64,000 bases of DNA from an uncultured Alphaproteobacteria bacterium (GTDB lineage Bacteria > Pseudomonadota > Alphaproteobacteria > Caulobacterales > Caulobacteraceae): NCBI GenBank assembly GCA_903822175.1, contig CAIJOB010000040.1, positions 124,001 to 188,000 on the forward strand, in the 5' to 3' direction. Both the position numbers and the translations under genes were made by a program. The stretch's first letter is position 1; each line of letters opens with the position of its first letter. The notes under the pieces were generated by a model. That model made no database searches. It saw nothing but the letters and a program-made list of their open reading frames with translations, and was not told the origin of the DNA. This document shows, piece by piece, positions 44,308 through 51,850 of the stretch.

Positions 44308-45090
44308 ATGTCCGCCTACGAAACCCTGCTCGTCGAAGCCCCCCAGCCGGGCGTCACCCTGATCCGCCTGAACCGGCCCCAGGCGCTGAATGCGCTGAAC
44401 AGTCAGCTGCTGACCGAACTGTGCGCGGCGCTGGACGCCGCCGAGGCCGACGCGGGCGTCCGCTGTGTGGTGCTGACCGGGTCCGAGCGCGCCTTCGCCG
44501 CCGGCGCCGACATCAAGGAGATGTCGGACAAGTCCTACGCCCAGATGTTCGTCAGCGACTTCTTCGGCCCTGCTGCCCGAAGGATCGAGGGCTTCCGCAA
44601 GCCGCTGATCGCCGCGGTGGCCGGGTTTGCGCTGGGCGGCGGCTGCGAGCTGGCCATGCTCTGCGACTTCATCATCGCCGCTGAGACCGCCAAGTTCGGC
44701 CAGCCGGAGATCAACCTGGGCGTCATGCCGGGCATCGGCGGCACCCAGCGCCTGCCCCGCGCGGTCGGAAAGGCCAAGGCCATGGACATGGTGCTGACCG
44801 GCCGGATGATGGACGCTGCCGAGGCGGAACGCGGCGGGCTGGTCTCCCGCGTGGTGGCCGCCGACAAGCTGATCGAGGAGGCCCTGGCCGCGGCGGGCAA
44901 GATCGCCGGACAGTCGCCGCTGGCGCTGGCCATGAACAAGGAACTGGTCAACGCGGCCTTCGAGACGACGCTGGCGACCGGGCTGACCATGGAGCGCCGG
45001 CTGTTCCACTCGCTGTTCGCCTTCGACGACCAGAAGGAAGGCATGGCGGCGTTCGTCGACAAGCGGCCGGCGAAGTTCACGGGGACGTAG
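44308..45090 (+). CDS. Enoyl-CoA hydratase
   Basis: A 260-residue crotonase-fold enzyme. [18 protein letters not shown] is the N-terminal pattern. [10 protein letters not shown] carries the oxyanion-hole AGAD motif, and [30 protein letters not shown] has the GG motif and first catalytic Glu. [18 protein letters not shown] holds the second catalytic Glu/Gly region. It is probably a beta-oxidation enoyl-CoA hydratase (short chain). This gene sits upstream of rpsT in the conserved dnaA neighbourhood of Caulobacterales. Confidence 0.94.
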   Translation: MSAYETLLVEAPQPGVTLIRLNRPQALNALNSQLLTELCAALDAAEADAGVRCVVLTGSERAFAAGADIKEMSDKSYAQMFVSDFFGPAARRIEGFRKPLIAAVAGFALGGGCELAMLCDFIIAAETAKFGQPEINLGVMPGIGGTQRLPRAVGKAKAMDMVLTGRMMDAAEAERGGLVSRVVAADKLIEEALAAAGKIAGQSPLALAMNKELVNAAFETTLATGLTMERRLFHSLFAFDDQKEGMAAFVDKRPAKFTGT

Positions 45091-45462
45091 GCGCGCGGCC
45101 AGGGGCGGCGAGGGACGCCGGCACCCTTCGACTGACCGCCAAGGATCGTAAAGATCCTTTTGGGGCTTAAATCTCACGGTAGATGCGAGCCTAGCCTCTC
45201 AGGTCAGTCAAGGACCGGCCCTTGGCCGGCCGCGTCGCGGCGCGCCTTTGGCGCGTCCTTGAGTGACCTGAGAGGCTAGGCAAACTGGCTGCCATGAGAT
45301 GTATGCCGGGGCCTGTCCGTTGGACGGCCTCGCGACGGGGTGAAGCGGGGGCGATTTAGCCGTCCGCCGTCCATTGACCCACCGCCCTTCCTCCCGTATA
45401 TCCGCGCCTCCAATTTTACCCGCCCGGCCCGCCGGACGCGTTCGCATGAAGAGTTCCTGAGA
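45091..45462. other. Non-coding gap before rpsT, mostly repeat
   Basis: This 372-bp interval holds palindromic repeat copy 2 (45165-45308) and, between about 45309 and 45462, the upstream region of rpsT. I see no convincing coding frame in it; the short open frames are antisense or repeat-derived. Confidence 0.6.
45165..45308. repeat. Large palindromic intergenic repeat, copy 2
   Basis: Arms of 27 bp (45189-45215 and 45255-45281) pair with one mismatch around a 39-bp loop holding GCCGCGTCGCGGC (45229-45241). The outer ends CTTAAATCTCACGGTAGATG, GCGAGCC (left) and, on the minus strand, TCTCATGGCAGCCAGTTTGC (right) match the two ends of copy 1 in swapped positions, so copy 2 is inverted relative to it. 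The stem bases between GCCT and CAAGGAC differ completely from copy 1 yet still pair. Confidence 0.85.
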
Positions 45463-45732
45463 ATGGCCAATACGCCCGGCTCCAAGAAGGCGGTCCGCAA
45501 GATCGCCCGCCGCACCGAAGTCAACACCGCCCGCCGCTCGCGCGTGCGCACCTACCTGCGCAAGTTCGACGAGGCCCTGACCTCGGGCGACGCCGCCGTG
45601 GCCAAGGACGCCTTCGTGAAGGCTCAGTCGGAGCTGATGCGCGCGGTCACCAAGGGTGTCGTGCACAAGAACACCGGCTCGCGGAAGGTCTCGCGCCTGG
45701 CCGCCCAACTGAAGAAGATGGCCACCGCCTAA
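45463..45732 (+). CDS. rpsT: 30S ribosomal protein S20
   Basis: An 89-residue, highly basic all-helical protein that binds 16S rRNA. It starts [20 protein letters not shown] and contains [14 protein letters not shown] and [20 protein letters not shown]. Length and motifs are typical of S20. The ATG is preceded by GAG at a usual distance. It is separated from dnaA by a terminator and a 340-bp leader region. Confidence 0.96.
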   Translation: MANTPGSKKAVRKIARRTEVNTARRSRVRTYLRKFDEALTSGDAAVAKDAFVKAQSELMRAVTKGVVHKNTGSRKVSRLAAQLKKMATA

Positions 45733-45789
45733 GTTAAGGCGTGGCGGCGGGGCGCAACCCCGCCTCTCCCATAGGAATTGATCGGCCAG

Positions 45790-45816
45790 AACGGCGCCCC
45801 ATCCGGGCGCCGTTTT
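45790..45816 (+). terminator. Rho-independent terminator after rpsT
   Basis: The stem AACGGCGCCC/GGGCGCCGTT has a short loop and is followed by a T run (GTTTTC). It ends rpsT transcription and insulates the dnaA promoter. Confidence 0.88.
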
Positions 45817-46156
45817 CGCGTTTGGGGCGAGCCCGCGGTTGGGCCTGGGGGTGCGACAGGTGCGACGAATCTGCTCAGCGCACGGAACGCTGATCGGCGT
45901 TTTCCTTGGCCCTAAAAGGGGTAAGCGCGAGTCAACGAAATAATCGTCTTGAGCGTCTAAGAATCACCGTTGACCGGCCCCGGCGCCCCGCTAGTGTTGG
46001 CCCTTCAACAGGCGTCTTTCATCTGATCCCGGATCGAAACGGGGCGCCGGCGGAGCGCAAGCGTTCGCCGGATAAAAGCCTGTTTGTGTTTAATAAAAGG
46101 CGCGGTCCCATGCGTGGGGCTGGGACCGTGACGCGGGTAGGACGGGGTTGACAGAG
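45817..46156. promoter_or_regulatory. dnaA upstream region with three GANTC sites
   Basis: A 340-bp gene-free interval between the rpsT terminator and dnaA. It contains GANTC sites at 45867-45871 (GAATC), 45929-45933 (GAGTC) and 45961-45965 (GAATC). In Caulobacter, CcrM methylation of GANTC near dnaA promotes its transcription, which ties initiator synthesis to replication. A long leader is known for C. crescentus dnaA; start sites here are not determinable from sequence. I see no convincing DnaA or CtrA box. Confidence 0.6.
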
Positions 46157-47602
46157 ATGGTGAGCGGGGGGGTTGCGGGAGCTATGGCGAGCGCACCGGC
46201 CGGAGTCGTGTGGACGAAGACCTGTGTGGTCTTGAAGCGCGATCTGGGCGAGGCGACGTTTGGCTCCTGGCTGGGCCAGGCGGCGCTCCGGGAGACCGGG
46301 GAAGACGTGTGCTTGGTCGCAGCCACCGGCGTGGCGCGCGACTGGATCGCCCGGCATGCTTGGCGCCGCATCGGCGAACTGTGGGCGCAGAACGACCCGC
46401 TCGGCCGCCGGCTCGACCTGAAATCACGCATGGAATTCGATTCCGACGGCCTGATGGCGGCGGCGCCCGCCTTCGCAGCGGCCGTGGAAGAGCAAATTTC
46501 GATCCCGCCTGAAGTCTTCGAGATCGAGGCCCAGGCTGCGCCCGCCGCGGCCCGCCAGGGCCGGCTACTGGGCCTGCAGGACCGCTTCTCGTTCGACACC
46601 TTCGTGGCCGGACCTTCCAACGAATTCGCCTTCGCCGTGGCCCGGCGGGTGGCGACCTGGTCGGACGGGCATTTCAATCCGGTGGTGTTCCACGGCCCCT
46701 ATGGCTTCGGGAAGACGCACCTGCTGAACGCGCTCGCCTGGGAGGCCATGCGCAATGAGCCGACCAAGCGGGTCGTCTACCTGACCGCCGAGAAGTTCAC
46801 CTCGACCTTCGTCAAGGCGCTGCAGGACAAGCAGACAGCGGCCTTCAAGGACGAGCTGCGCAACGCCGACCTGTTGTTGATCGACGACGTGCACTTCGTG
46901 GCCGGCAAGGTCTCCACCCAGGAGGAGATGTTCCACACCCTGATCGCGCTGGTCGAGGACGGCCGCCGCGTGGTGATGACCGCCGACCGCTCGCCGACCG
47001 AGATCTCGGAGATGGAGCCCCGGCTGCGGAGCCATCTGCAGGCGGGCCTGGTCTGCGGCATCGAGCCGGCGGACCGCAACCTTCGCCTCGGCATCCTGGA
47101 GCGCAAGCTGCAGACGCTGGCGCAGCAGGGCAAGTTCCTGCCGTCCGCCAAGGCCGAGGTCATGCAGTTCCTGGCCGACCGCTTCACCGACAGCGTCCGT
47201 GAGCTGGAGGGCGCGCTGAACACCCTGGTGGCCCGGGTCGGCGGCGATCTTGCCCGCCTGACGCTGGACGAGGCCCAGACGATCCTTCGCCCGCACCTGT
47301 CGTGCAACGAGCGCAAGGTGACGGTGGACCAGATCCAGAAGACGGTCTCCGAGCACTATGGGCTGAAACAGGCCGACTTGATCTCCGAACGCCGCGCGCG
47401 TGCGGTGGCCCGGCCGCGCCAGGTGGCCATGTGGCTGGCCAAGCAGATCACCGTCCGCTCGCTCCCCGACATCGGCCGCCGGTTTGGTGGACGCGACCAC
47501 ACCACGGTGCTGCACGCCGTCCGCCGCATCGAGGCGCTGAAGGGTGAAGACCCGCAGATCGCCCGCGACGTCGACGTGCTGCTGCGGAAGCTGCGGGGCT
47601 AA
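46157..47602 (+). CDS. dnaA: Chromosomal replication initiator protein DnaA
   Basis: A 481-residue initiator. Domain I opens with VWTKTCVVLKRDLGEATFGS. A linker precedes the AAA+ domain, with Walker A FHGPYGFGKTHLLNAL (Lys186) and Walker B LLLIDDVHFVAGK. The sensor segment EMEPRLRSHLQAGL follows. Domain IV carries the DNA-binding signature RARAVARPRQVAMWLAKQ ... FGGRDHTTVLHAVRRI. The ATG at 46157 is used; a TTG at 46148 and an ATG at 46184 are alternatives. The order rpsT-dnaA is that of Caulobacter and places this region near the replication origin. Confidence 0.95.
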   Translation: MVSGGVAGAMASAPAGVVWTKTCVVLKRDLGEATFGSWLGQAALRETGEDVCLVAATGVARDWIARHAWRRIGELWAQNDPLGRRLDLKSRMEFDSDGLMAAAPAFAAAVEEQISIPPEVFEIEAQAAPAAARQGRLLGLQDRFSFDTFVAGPSNEFAFAVARRVATWSDGHFNPVVFHGPYGFGKTHLLNALAWEAMRNEPTKRVVYLTAEKFTSTFVKALQDKQTAAFKDELRNADLLLIDDVHFVAGKVSTQEEMFHTLIALVEDGRRVVMTADRSPTEISEMEPRLRSHLQAGLVCGIEPADRNLRLGILERKLQTLAQQGKFLPSAKAEVMQFLADRFTDSVRELEGALNTLVARVGGDLARLTLDEAQTILRPHLSCNERKVTVDQIQKTVSEHYGLKQADLISERRARAVARPRQVAMWLAKQITVRSLPDIGRRFGGRDHTTVLHAVRRIEALKGEDPQIARDVDVLLRKLRG

Positions 47603-47664
47603 ACTGGCCGGATGGTGTAGGGTGTGGCCGTCGCGCAATCGCGGCGCCCCCCGAAAAGCTGTCC

Positions 47665-48039
47665 ATGTCCGCACGTGACCTCAAAGGCTCCGGCCTGACC
47701 GACCGCCTGTCCGCCGCCGCCGACGCCAAGGCGGCCCTGCTGGCCAAGCTGAAGCCCAAGCCGACCGTCACCGATCCGCTGTTCGAGGAACGCACCGCGC
47801 TCCGCGAGGCCGAGCGGAAAGCCGAGCTCGCCGGCGTGCGCACGGCCCGCGCCGACGAAAAGGAGGCCGCGCGCCAGGCCGCCGCCGACGCGGTCGCCGC
47901 CGACGCCGCCACGATCCAGGCCGCCGAGGACGCCGCGCTGGCCGAGAAGCGCGGCGCGCGCAAGGAACGCAAACAGCTCACCAAGGCCGAGGCGCAACAG
48001 AAGCGGGACGCCCGCTATGCGGCGCGCAAGAACCGTTAG
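47665..48039 (+). CDS. DUF6481 family protein
   Basis: A 124-residue highly charged helical protein: SARDLKGSGLTDRLSAAADA, then KAALLAKL. The middle is Ala/Glu/Lys-rich and likely coiled coil (EKEAARQAAADAVAADAATI), and the end is basic (KRDARYAARKNR). This small family is common next to dnaA in Caulobacterales. The function is unknown. It starts 62 bp after the dnaA stop. Confidence 0.8.
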   Translation: MSARDLKGSGLTDRLSAAADAKAALLAKLKPKPTVTDPLFEERTALREAERKAELAGVRTARADEKEAARQAAADAVAADAATIQAAEDAALAEKRGARKERKQLTKAEAQQKRDARYAARKNR

Positions 48040-48051
48040 CCGCCGGAAAGT

Positions 48052-49677
48052 CTAGGGTTTGGCGGCGGGCGGCTTCGGCCCCACCAAATGGGAGTCGGGC
48101 CGGGCGATGGCGTACATCTCCCAGGCATAGCCTTCGAGCAGGCCCCAGGGATTGTCGCCTACCCCATAGAGGTCGAAGTGGCCACGGCCGGGCACGTACT
48201 GAAACCGGCTCTTCGCGCCCAGGCCATCGAGTACGGCCTGCAGTTTGTGCGCCGGCCCATCCAGGTAGAAGCTGTCCGCGCCGCCGACGGCCACGTGGAT
48301 CTTGCCGTCCAGGTCGGGCTTGAGCGTTAGCCAATTCGCCGAGATCAAATGCGCGATGTCGTAGTGGTCGCGCCAATAGGCGACGACGGCGGGGTCCACC
48401 GCGCCGGTGGCCCGGTCGAACATCGGCTGAGGCCGCCCGTCAGGACCGCGAGGCGAGAACACCGCGTCGAAGGAGGCCATCTGGCCGCCGCTCGGCCCCA
48501 TCACCGCCTCCAGCCGCGCGAACTCTTCCATGCTCGCCAAAACCTTGGCGCCGTCGCGCATCAGCGGATGATGGACGCCGCCGGGGCCCGTGTAGATGTT
48601 GGCCTGCGGCGCGTAGATATCGACGCCCATCAGGTCGTGGAAGTCGCTGGGATCGGGCGAGGTCGACCAGGTTCCGCCGAACTCTTTCGGATATCGCGTC
48701 TGTAGCCAGAGGCTCGCCCAGCCGCCCGAGGAGTGGCCGGTCAGAAAGCGGCCGTTGGGACGGGCGTCCATGCGGTAGTGGCGCTCCAGGTCGGGGATCA
48801 GTTCCTCGGCGAAGGCCTTGCCCCACGGCCCGTTGTTGACGCTGTCGGCGAACTCGTTGGCGCCCCAGGGGCCGGAATAGTCCAGGAACACCCAGATCAT
48901 CGGCGGCGTGCGCCCGGCCGCCATGGCGGCGTAAGCGTCGGCCGACCGCGTCAGGAAGGTGTCCTCGTTCGCGCCGAAGCCGTGGAAGGAATAGACCGTC
49001 GGATAGGTCGCCTTCCCCTTGGGGTCATAGCCGGGCGGCGTCACCACCCAGCCGCGCATGACGATCGGCCGGCCCCAGAAGGCGGTCAGCGCCGGGCTCT
49101 GGAAGGCGACGGCGGTGGCGTGCGGCCTGACCGCGGCCCGATCCGCCGCGGCTTTCGGCGTGAGCCAGGGCGCGGTCCAGTAGTCGACCGGCGGCAGGGT
49201 CCGCTCCAGGGTTACGGTCGGCGCTCCCGCGTCCAGCGGCAGGCGCAGCCGCACCACGGGGCTCAGGAGGTCTCCGGTGTCCCGGCCGCCGTAGTTGTAG
49301 GTGTGATGGACGTCGAGCACCGCCTGCACCGCATATTCGCCAGGCGGCAGGTGCGAGAAGCCTTCCGGGAAGGCCGTCTGGTCGAGGTCGATGGTCAGGT
49401 GCGCGCCCGGCGTGGCGCGGTCCACCTCCACCGCCGCCACCGCCTGCCCCGGTTCGGCGACGTTCTGGATGTTCACGGAACGGAGCGCGCCACCCTTGGC
49501 GCGGGCCTGGGCTGTGGCGATGGGCTCGGCGAAGACCAGCAGCCGGCCGCCTTGCGGCGCGCTGACGTTCGGCCCGACGGTGACCTCAAGCAGCGGATGA
49601 CCGGCGGGCGCCGCCAGCGCCGCCGCCGAAAGGCTCAATCCCGCCCACAGGCTCGCCAGCCCCGACGCCCAACGCAT
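48052..49677 (-). CDS. Exported putative esterase (alpha/beta hydrolase)
   Basis: A 541-residue protein. The ATG at 49677 gives a signal peptide (MRWASGLASLWAGLSLSAAA, then LAA). The N-terminal ~170 residues are beta-rich. A PF00756-like esterase domain follows: GWVVTPPGYDPKGKATYPTV, YSFHGFG, then GRFLTGHSSGGWASLWLQTR with the nucleophile Ser in GHSSGG. VAVGGADSF and GRGHFDLYG supply the acid and His. It is probably a periplasmic esterase; the substrate is unknown. It is convergent with the DUF6481 gene. Confidence 0.88.
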   Translation of the reverse strand: MRWASGLASLWAGLSLSAAALAAPAGHPLLEVTVGPNVSAPQGGRLLVFAEPIATAQARAKGGALRSVNIQNVAEPGQAVAAVEVDRATPGAHLTIDLDQTAFPEGFSHLPPGEYAVQAVLDVHHTYNYGGRDTGDLLSPVVRLRLPLDAGAPTVTLERTLPPVDYWTAPWLTPKAAADRAAVRPHATAVAFQSPALTAFWGRPIVMRGWVVTPPGYDPKGKATYPTVYSFHGFGANEDTFLTRSADAYAAMAAGRTPPMIWVFLDYSGPWGANEFADSVNNGPWGKAFAEELIPDLERHYRMDARPNGRFLTGHSSGGWASLWLQTRYPKEFGGTWSTSPDPSDFHDLMGVDIYAPQANIYTGPGGVHHPLMRDGAKVLASMEEFARLEAVMGPSGGQMASFDAVFSPRGPDGRPQPMFDRATGAVDPAVVAYWRDHYDIAHLISANWLTLKPDLDGKIHVAVGGADSFYLDGPAHKLQAVLDGLGAKSRFQYVPGRGHFDLYGVGDNPWGLLEGYAWEMYAIARPDSHLVGPKPPAAKP

Positions 49678-49748
49678 GCCGCACCCTCCCCAATCCGCCC
49701 GGACCTTCGCCGCCGCGCCCGGCGGTGGCAAGTTAAGGACCTGTAGGG

Positions 49749-50081
49749 TTAGACCGCTGGCGCCGCGGGAATATTCCGCTCCCCGAAGGCGTAGAGCGCG
49801 TCCATCACCGGTCGGAAGTCGCGGCCGAGCGCGGTCAGCACATAGTCGTCGCGCGGGGGCCGCTCGTTGTAGCGCCGCCGCTCCAGGAAGCCCGCCTCCA
49901 CCAGCCGGCCCAGGCGGTCGGTGAGGATGTTGGGCGCCACGCCGAGATTGGTGCGGAACTGGTCGAAACGTGTCCGTCCCAGGTAGGCGTCGCGCAGGAT
50001 CAGCAGGCTCCAGGTGTCGCCAACGCGGGCGAGCGTTCGGGCCGCCGGACAGATGCTGGAAGCGAGCTCAGGATTTCTCAT
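49749..50081 (-). CDS. HxlR family transcriptional regulator
   Basis: A 110-residue winged-helix regulator: CPAARTLARVGDTWSLLILRDAYLGRTRFDQF with the HxlR-type cysteine, GVAPNILTDRLGRLVEAGFLE (recognition helix) and RRYNERPPRDDYVLTALG (wing). It is divergent from an SDR oxidoreductase gene, a classic HxlR pairing in which the regulator senses oxidants or electrophiles and represses the reductase. A palindrome 21 bp upstream of its start (50102-50118) is the probable operator. Confidence 0.93.
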   Translation of the reverse strand: MRNPELASSICPAARTLARVGDTWSLLILRDAYLGRTRFDQFRTNLGVAPNILTDRLGRLVEAGFLERRRYNERPPRDDYVLTALGRDFRPVMDALYAFGERNIPAAPAV

Positions 50082-50101
50082 GGACTGAAGATGGGATGGT
50101 C

Positions 50102-50118
50102 ACTTGTGATTTGCAAGT
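50102..50118. promoter_or_regulatory. Candidate HxlR operator
   Basis: ACTTGTGATTTGCAAGT is an inverted repeat (ACTTG and CAAGT arms) between the divergent HxlR and SDR genes. Such ACTTG-N7-CAAGT palindromes are typical of HxlR-regulated divergent promoters. The symmetry is seen; binding is inferred. Confidence 0.6.
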
Positions 50119-50172
50119 TACTCGCCACCTAGAGGTCACTGGCGACGCTGAAGCCGCCTGGGAGAGACTTAC

Positions 50173-50988
50173 ATGACCCAATCCAACGTACTGGGCTCAG
50201 CCCTCGTCACCGGCGCCTCGTCCGGCATCGGCGCGGTCTATGCCGACCGCCTGGCCGCGCGCGGCCACGCCCTGATCCTGGCGGCCCGCGATGAGGCGCG
50301 CCTGAACACCCTGGCCGCCAAGCTGCGCGCGGAGCATGGGGTCACCGTCGAGGTGATCCGCGCCGACCTGACCGCCGCCGCCGACGTTGCGGCCCTCGAA
50401 GCCAAGATCGCCGCCGACCCGAACATCTCGCTCGTGGTCAACAACGCCGGCGCGGCCCTGATGGGCGCCTTCCTCGACAACAGCCCGGAGAAGATCGACG
50501 AGTTGATCCGCCTGAACGTCACCTCTGTGGCGCGGCTGACCCACGCCGCCGCCAAGGCCTTCGTGCCGCGCGGCCGCGGGACCATCGTCAACATCTCGTC
50601 GGTCGTGGGCATCGCCCACGAGTATGGCGCGTCGGTCTATGGCGCGACCAAGGCCTTCGTCACCTACCTGACCCAGGCCGTGGCCCATGAGACCGCGGGC
50701 ACGGGCGTCAAGCTGCAGGCCGTCCTGCCGGGCGCGACGCGCACCGAGATCTGGGAACGGTCGGGCCGCAAGGTGGAAGACCTCGATCCCGACCGCACCA
50801 TGGACGTCGACGAGCTGGTCGACGCGGCCCTGGCCGGTCTGGACAAGGGCGAGCTGATCACCATCCCGTCCCTGCCCGACCCCGCCGACTGGGCCGGCTA
50901 CCAAGCGGCGCGCGCGGTGTTGCTGCCCAACATCTCGAAGGCGCACCCGGCGGAGCGGTACGGGGTGCGGAAGCTGGTCGAGGCTTAG
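50173..50988 (+). CDS. SDR family oxidoreductase
   Basis: A 271-residue short-chain dehydrogenase. The cofactor motif ALVTGASSGIGAVYADRLA is at residues about 10-28. NNAGAALMG, the catalytic Ser in INISSVVGI-like VNISSVVGIAHEYG, and YGATKAF with the Tyr-x3-Lys pair are intact. It probably uses NADP and reduces a carbonyl; the substrate is unknown. It is divergent from, and presumably controlled by, the HxlR regulator. Confidence 0.93.
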   Translation: MTQSNVLGSALVTGASSGIGAVYADRLAARGHALILAARDEARLNTLAAKLRAEHGVTVEVIRADLTAAADVAALEAKIAADPNISLVVNNAGAALMGAFLDNSPEKIDELIRLNVTSVARLTHAAAKAFVPRGRGTIVNISSVVGIAHEYGASVYGATKAFVTYLTQAVAHETAGTGVKLQAVLPGATRTEIWERSGRKVEDLDPDRTMDVDELVDAALAGLDKGELITIPSLPDPADWAGYQAARAVLLPNISKAHPAERYGVRKLVEA

Positions 50989-50994
50989 TCGCCT

Positions 50995-51170
50995 ACTCTC
51001 CCGCGCGAAGCGGAGGGAGAGGCCGGGAGAGGGCGGCGCCGGAAACGGGCCGCCCTTTTCGTTGGACCCGGTCGCACCAGCTGACTCGGGTCCAAGCCCG
51101 CTGAGAAACCGCCTGCCTGCGCCGCCCTCTCCCAGCCTCTCCCACGGCGCTACCGCGCCTGGGAGAGGAG
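50995..51170. repeat. CTCTCCC-type repeat pair, inverted, with terminator-like core
   Basis: Left arm 50997-51038 (CTCTCCCGCGCGAAGCGGAG, GGAGAGGCCGGGAGAGGGCG) and right arm about 51121-51166 are inverted copies with different inner hairpins. They carry the same CTCTCCC/GGGAGAG theme as 1541-1585 and 27921-28027. A GGGCGGC-GCCGCCC hairpin with TTTT lies inside. It follows the SDR gene. Confidence 0.7.
51031..51059 (+). terminator. Terminator-like hairpin after SDR gene
   Basis: GGGCGGC pairs with GCCGCCC across a short GC-rich loop and is followed by TTTTC. It is embedded in the larger CTCTCCC-type repeat. Confidence 0.65.
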
Positions 51171-51178
51171 CGGATCAC

Positions 51179-51220
51179 GCAGGCTGCGGCTTAATTCTCA
51201 TGGCGGCCATTCTGCCTTCG
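51179..51220. repeat. Large palindromic repeat, truncated copy 3
   Basis: GGCTTAATTCTCATGGCGGC followed by CATTCTGCCTT matches one outer end of the repeat at 20648-20803 closely. The rest of the element, including the paired arms and GCCGCGTCGCGGC loop, is missing. It abuts the stop codon region of the next gene. Confidence 0.7.
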
Positions 51221-51224
51221 GGCC

Positions 51225-51719
51225 TTAGGCTGACACCGAACGGGCAACATCGCCGATTGCAGACTGACGGTAGATGTTGAGCGCCGACACCATCAACTCT
51301 GGGCTTTCATCCCAGCCAGAAGGCAACAAACGGATGTCCTTCTGAGATGTCGGAAGATCGGCCAAATGGCTGAAGTCCCGAACCGGTCGCGCGACCTCAT
51401 AGGCGATAGCCACTGTTCCTCGGCCAGTACCCTGAACAAAGAACGCCCCGGCTTCGGCCCAAGACACCGCCTTCGGTTTCCACACGAATCCTCCTCGGAC
51501 CGTGAAGCCATGGCCATCAAGCTTTAGCTCGCGAGGTCGGACGGTGATCCACGCCTGCCCGACCGCCAACAGAAAAAGGATGGCAGAAATCCAGCGAGCT
51601 ATTCGGGAGGTATCGTCCCCACCGCGCGCCGCCGCTGTGCTGACCATGGCGAGCGCCACAAGTCCTGCGAGATAGAGCAGCGCTCGCTTCCGTGAGTCTC
51701 GAAAAACTCTGGGTTCCAT
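51225..51719 (-). CDS. Small membrane protein of unknown function
   Basis: A 164-residue protein from the ATG at 51719, which has a GAGGGAG ribosome-binding site 4 nt upstream; a longer frame to 51830 lacks a credible start. Two hydrophobic segments (LLYLAGLVALAMVSTAAA and ISAILFLLAVGQAWITV) are followed by a soluble domain beginning RPRELKLDGHGFTVRGGFVW, reminiscent of bacterial PH-like membrane proteins. That similarity is weak. The GC content is somewhat below that of its neighbours. Unknown function; no partner in the vicinity. Confidence 0.65.
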   Translation of the reverse strand: MEPRVFRDSRKRALLYLAGLVALAMVSTAAARGGDDTSRIARWISAILFLLAVGQAWITVRPRELKLDGHGFTVRGGFVWKPKAVSWAEAGAFFVQGTGRGTVAIAYEVARPVRDFSHLADLPTSQKDIRLLPSGWDESPELMVSALNIYRQSAIGDVARSVSA

Positions 51720-51792
51720 TCGCTCCCTCTCGAAACACCAGCAAGATCTTACTCGGCTTCCGCCGCCAGTAGATAATTGGCGGCCGCCCAAC

Positions 51793-51823
51793 GAAAAGGG
51801 CGGCTGCATCGCTGCAGCCGCCC
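51793..51823 (-). terminator. Rho-independent terminator after pnp
   Basis: On the minus strand GGGCGGCTGCA pairs with TGCAGCCGCCC around a GCGA loop and is followed by TTTTC. It ends the rbfA-truB-rpsO-pnp transcript. Confidence 0.9.
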
Positions 51824-51850
51824 CATTCATTTCAGCGGTGAGGCTGACGC

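Noticed and set aside
45906-46151. Short open frame in the dnaA leader
   Set aside because: It has no family resemblance or ribosome-binding site and overlaps the expected promoter and leader of dnaA.
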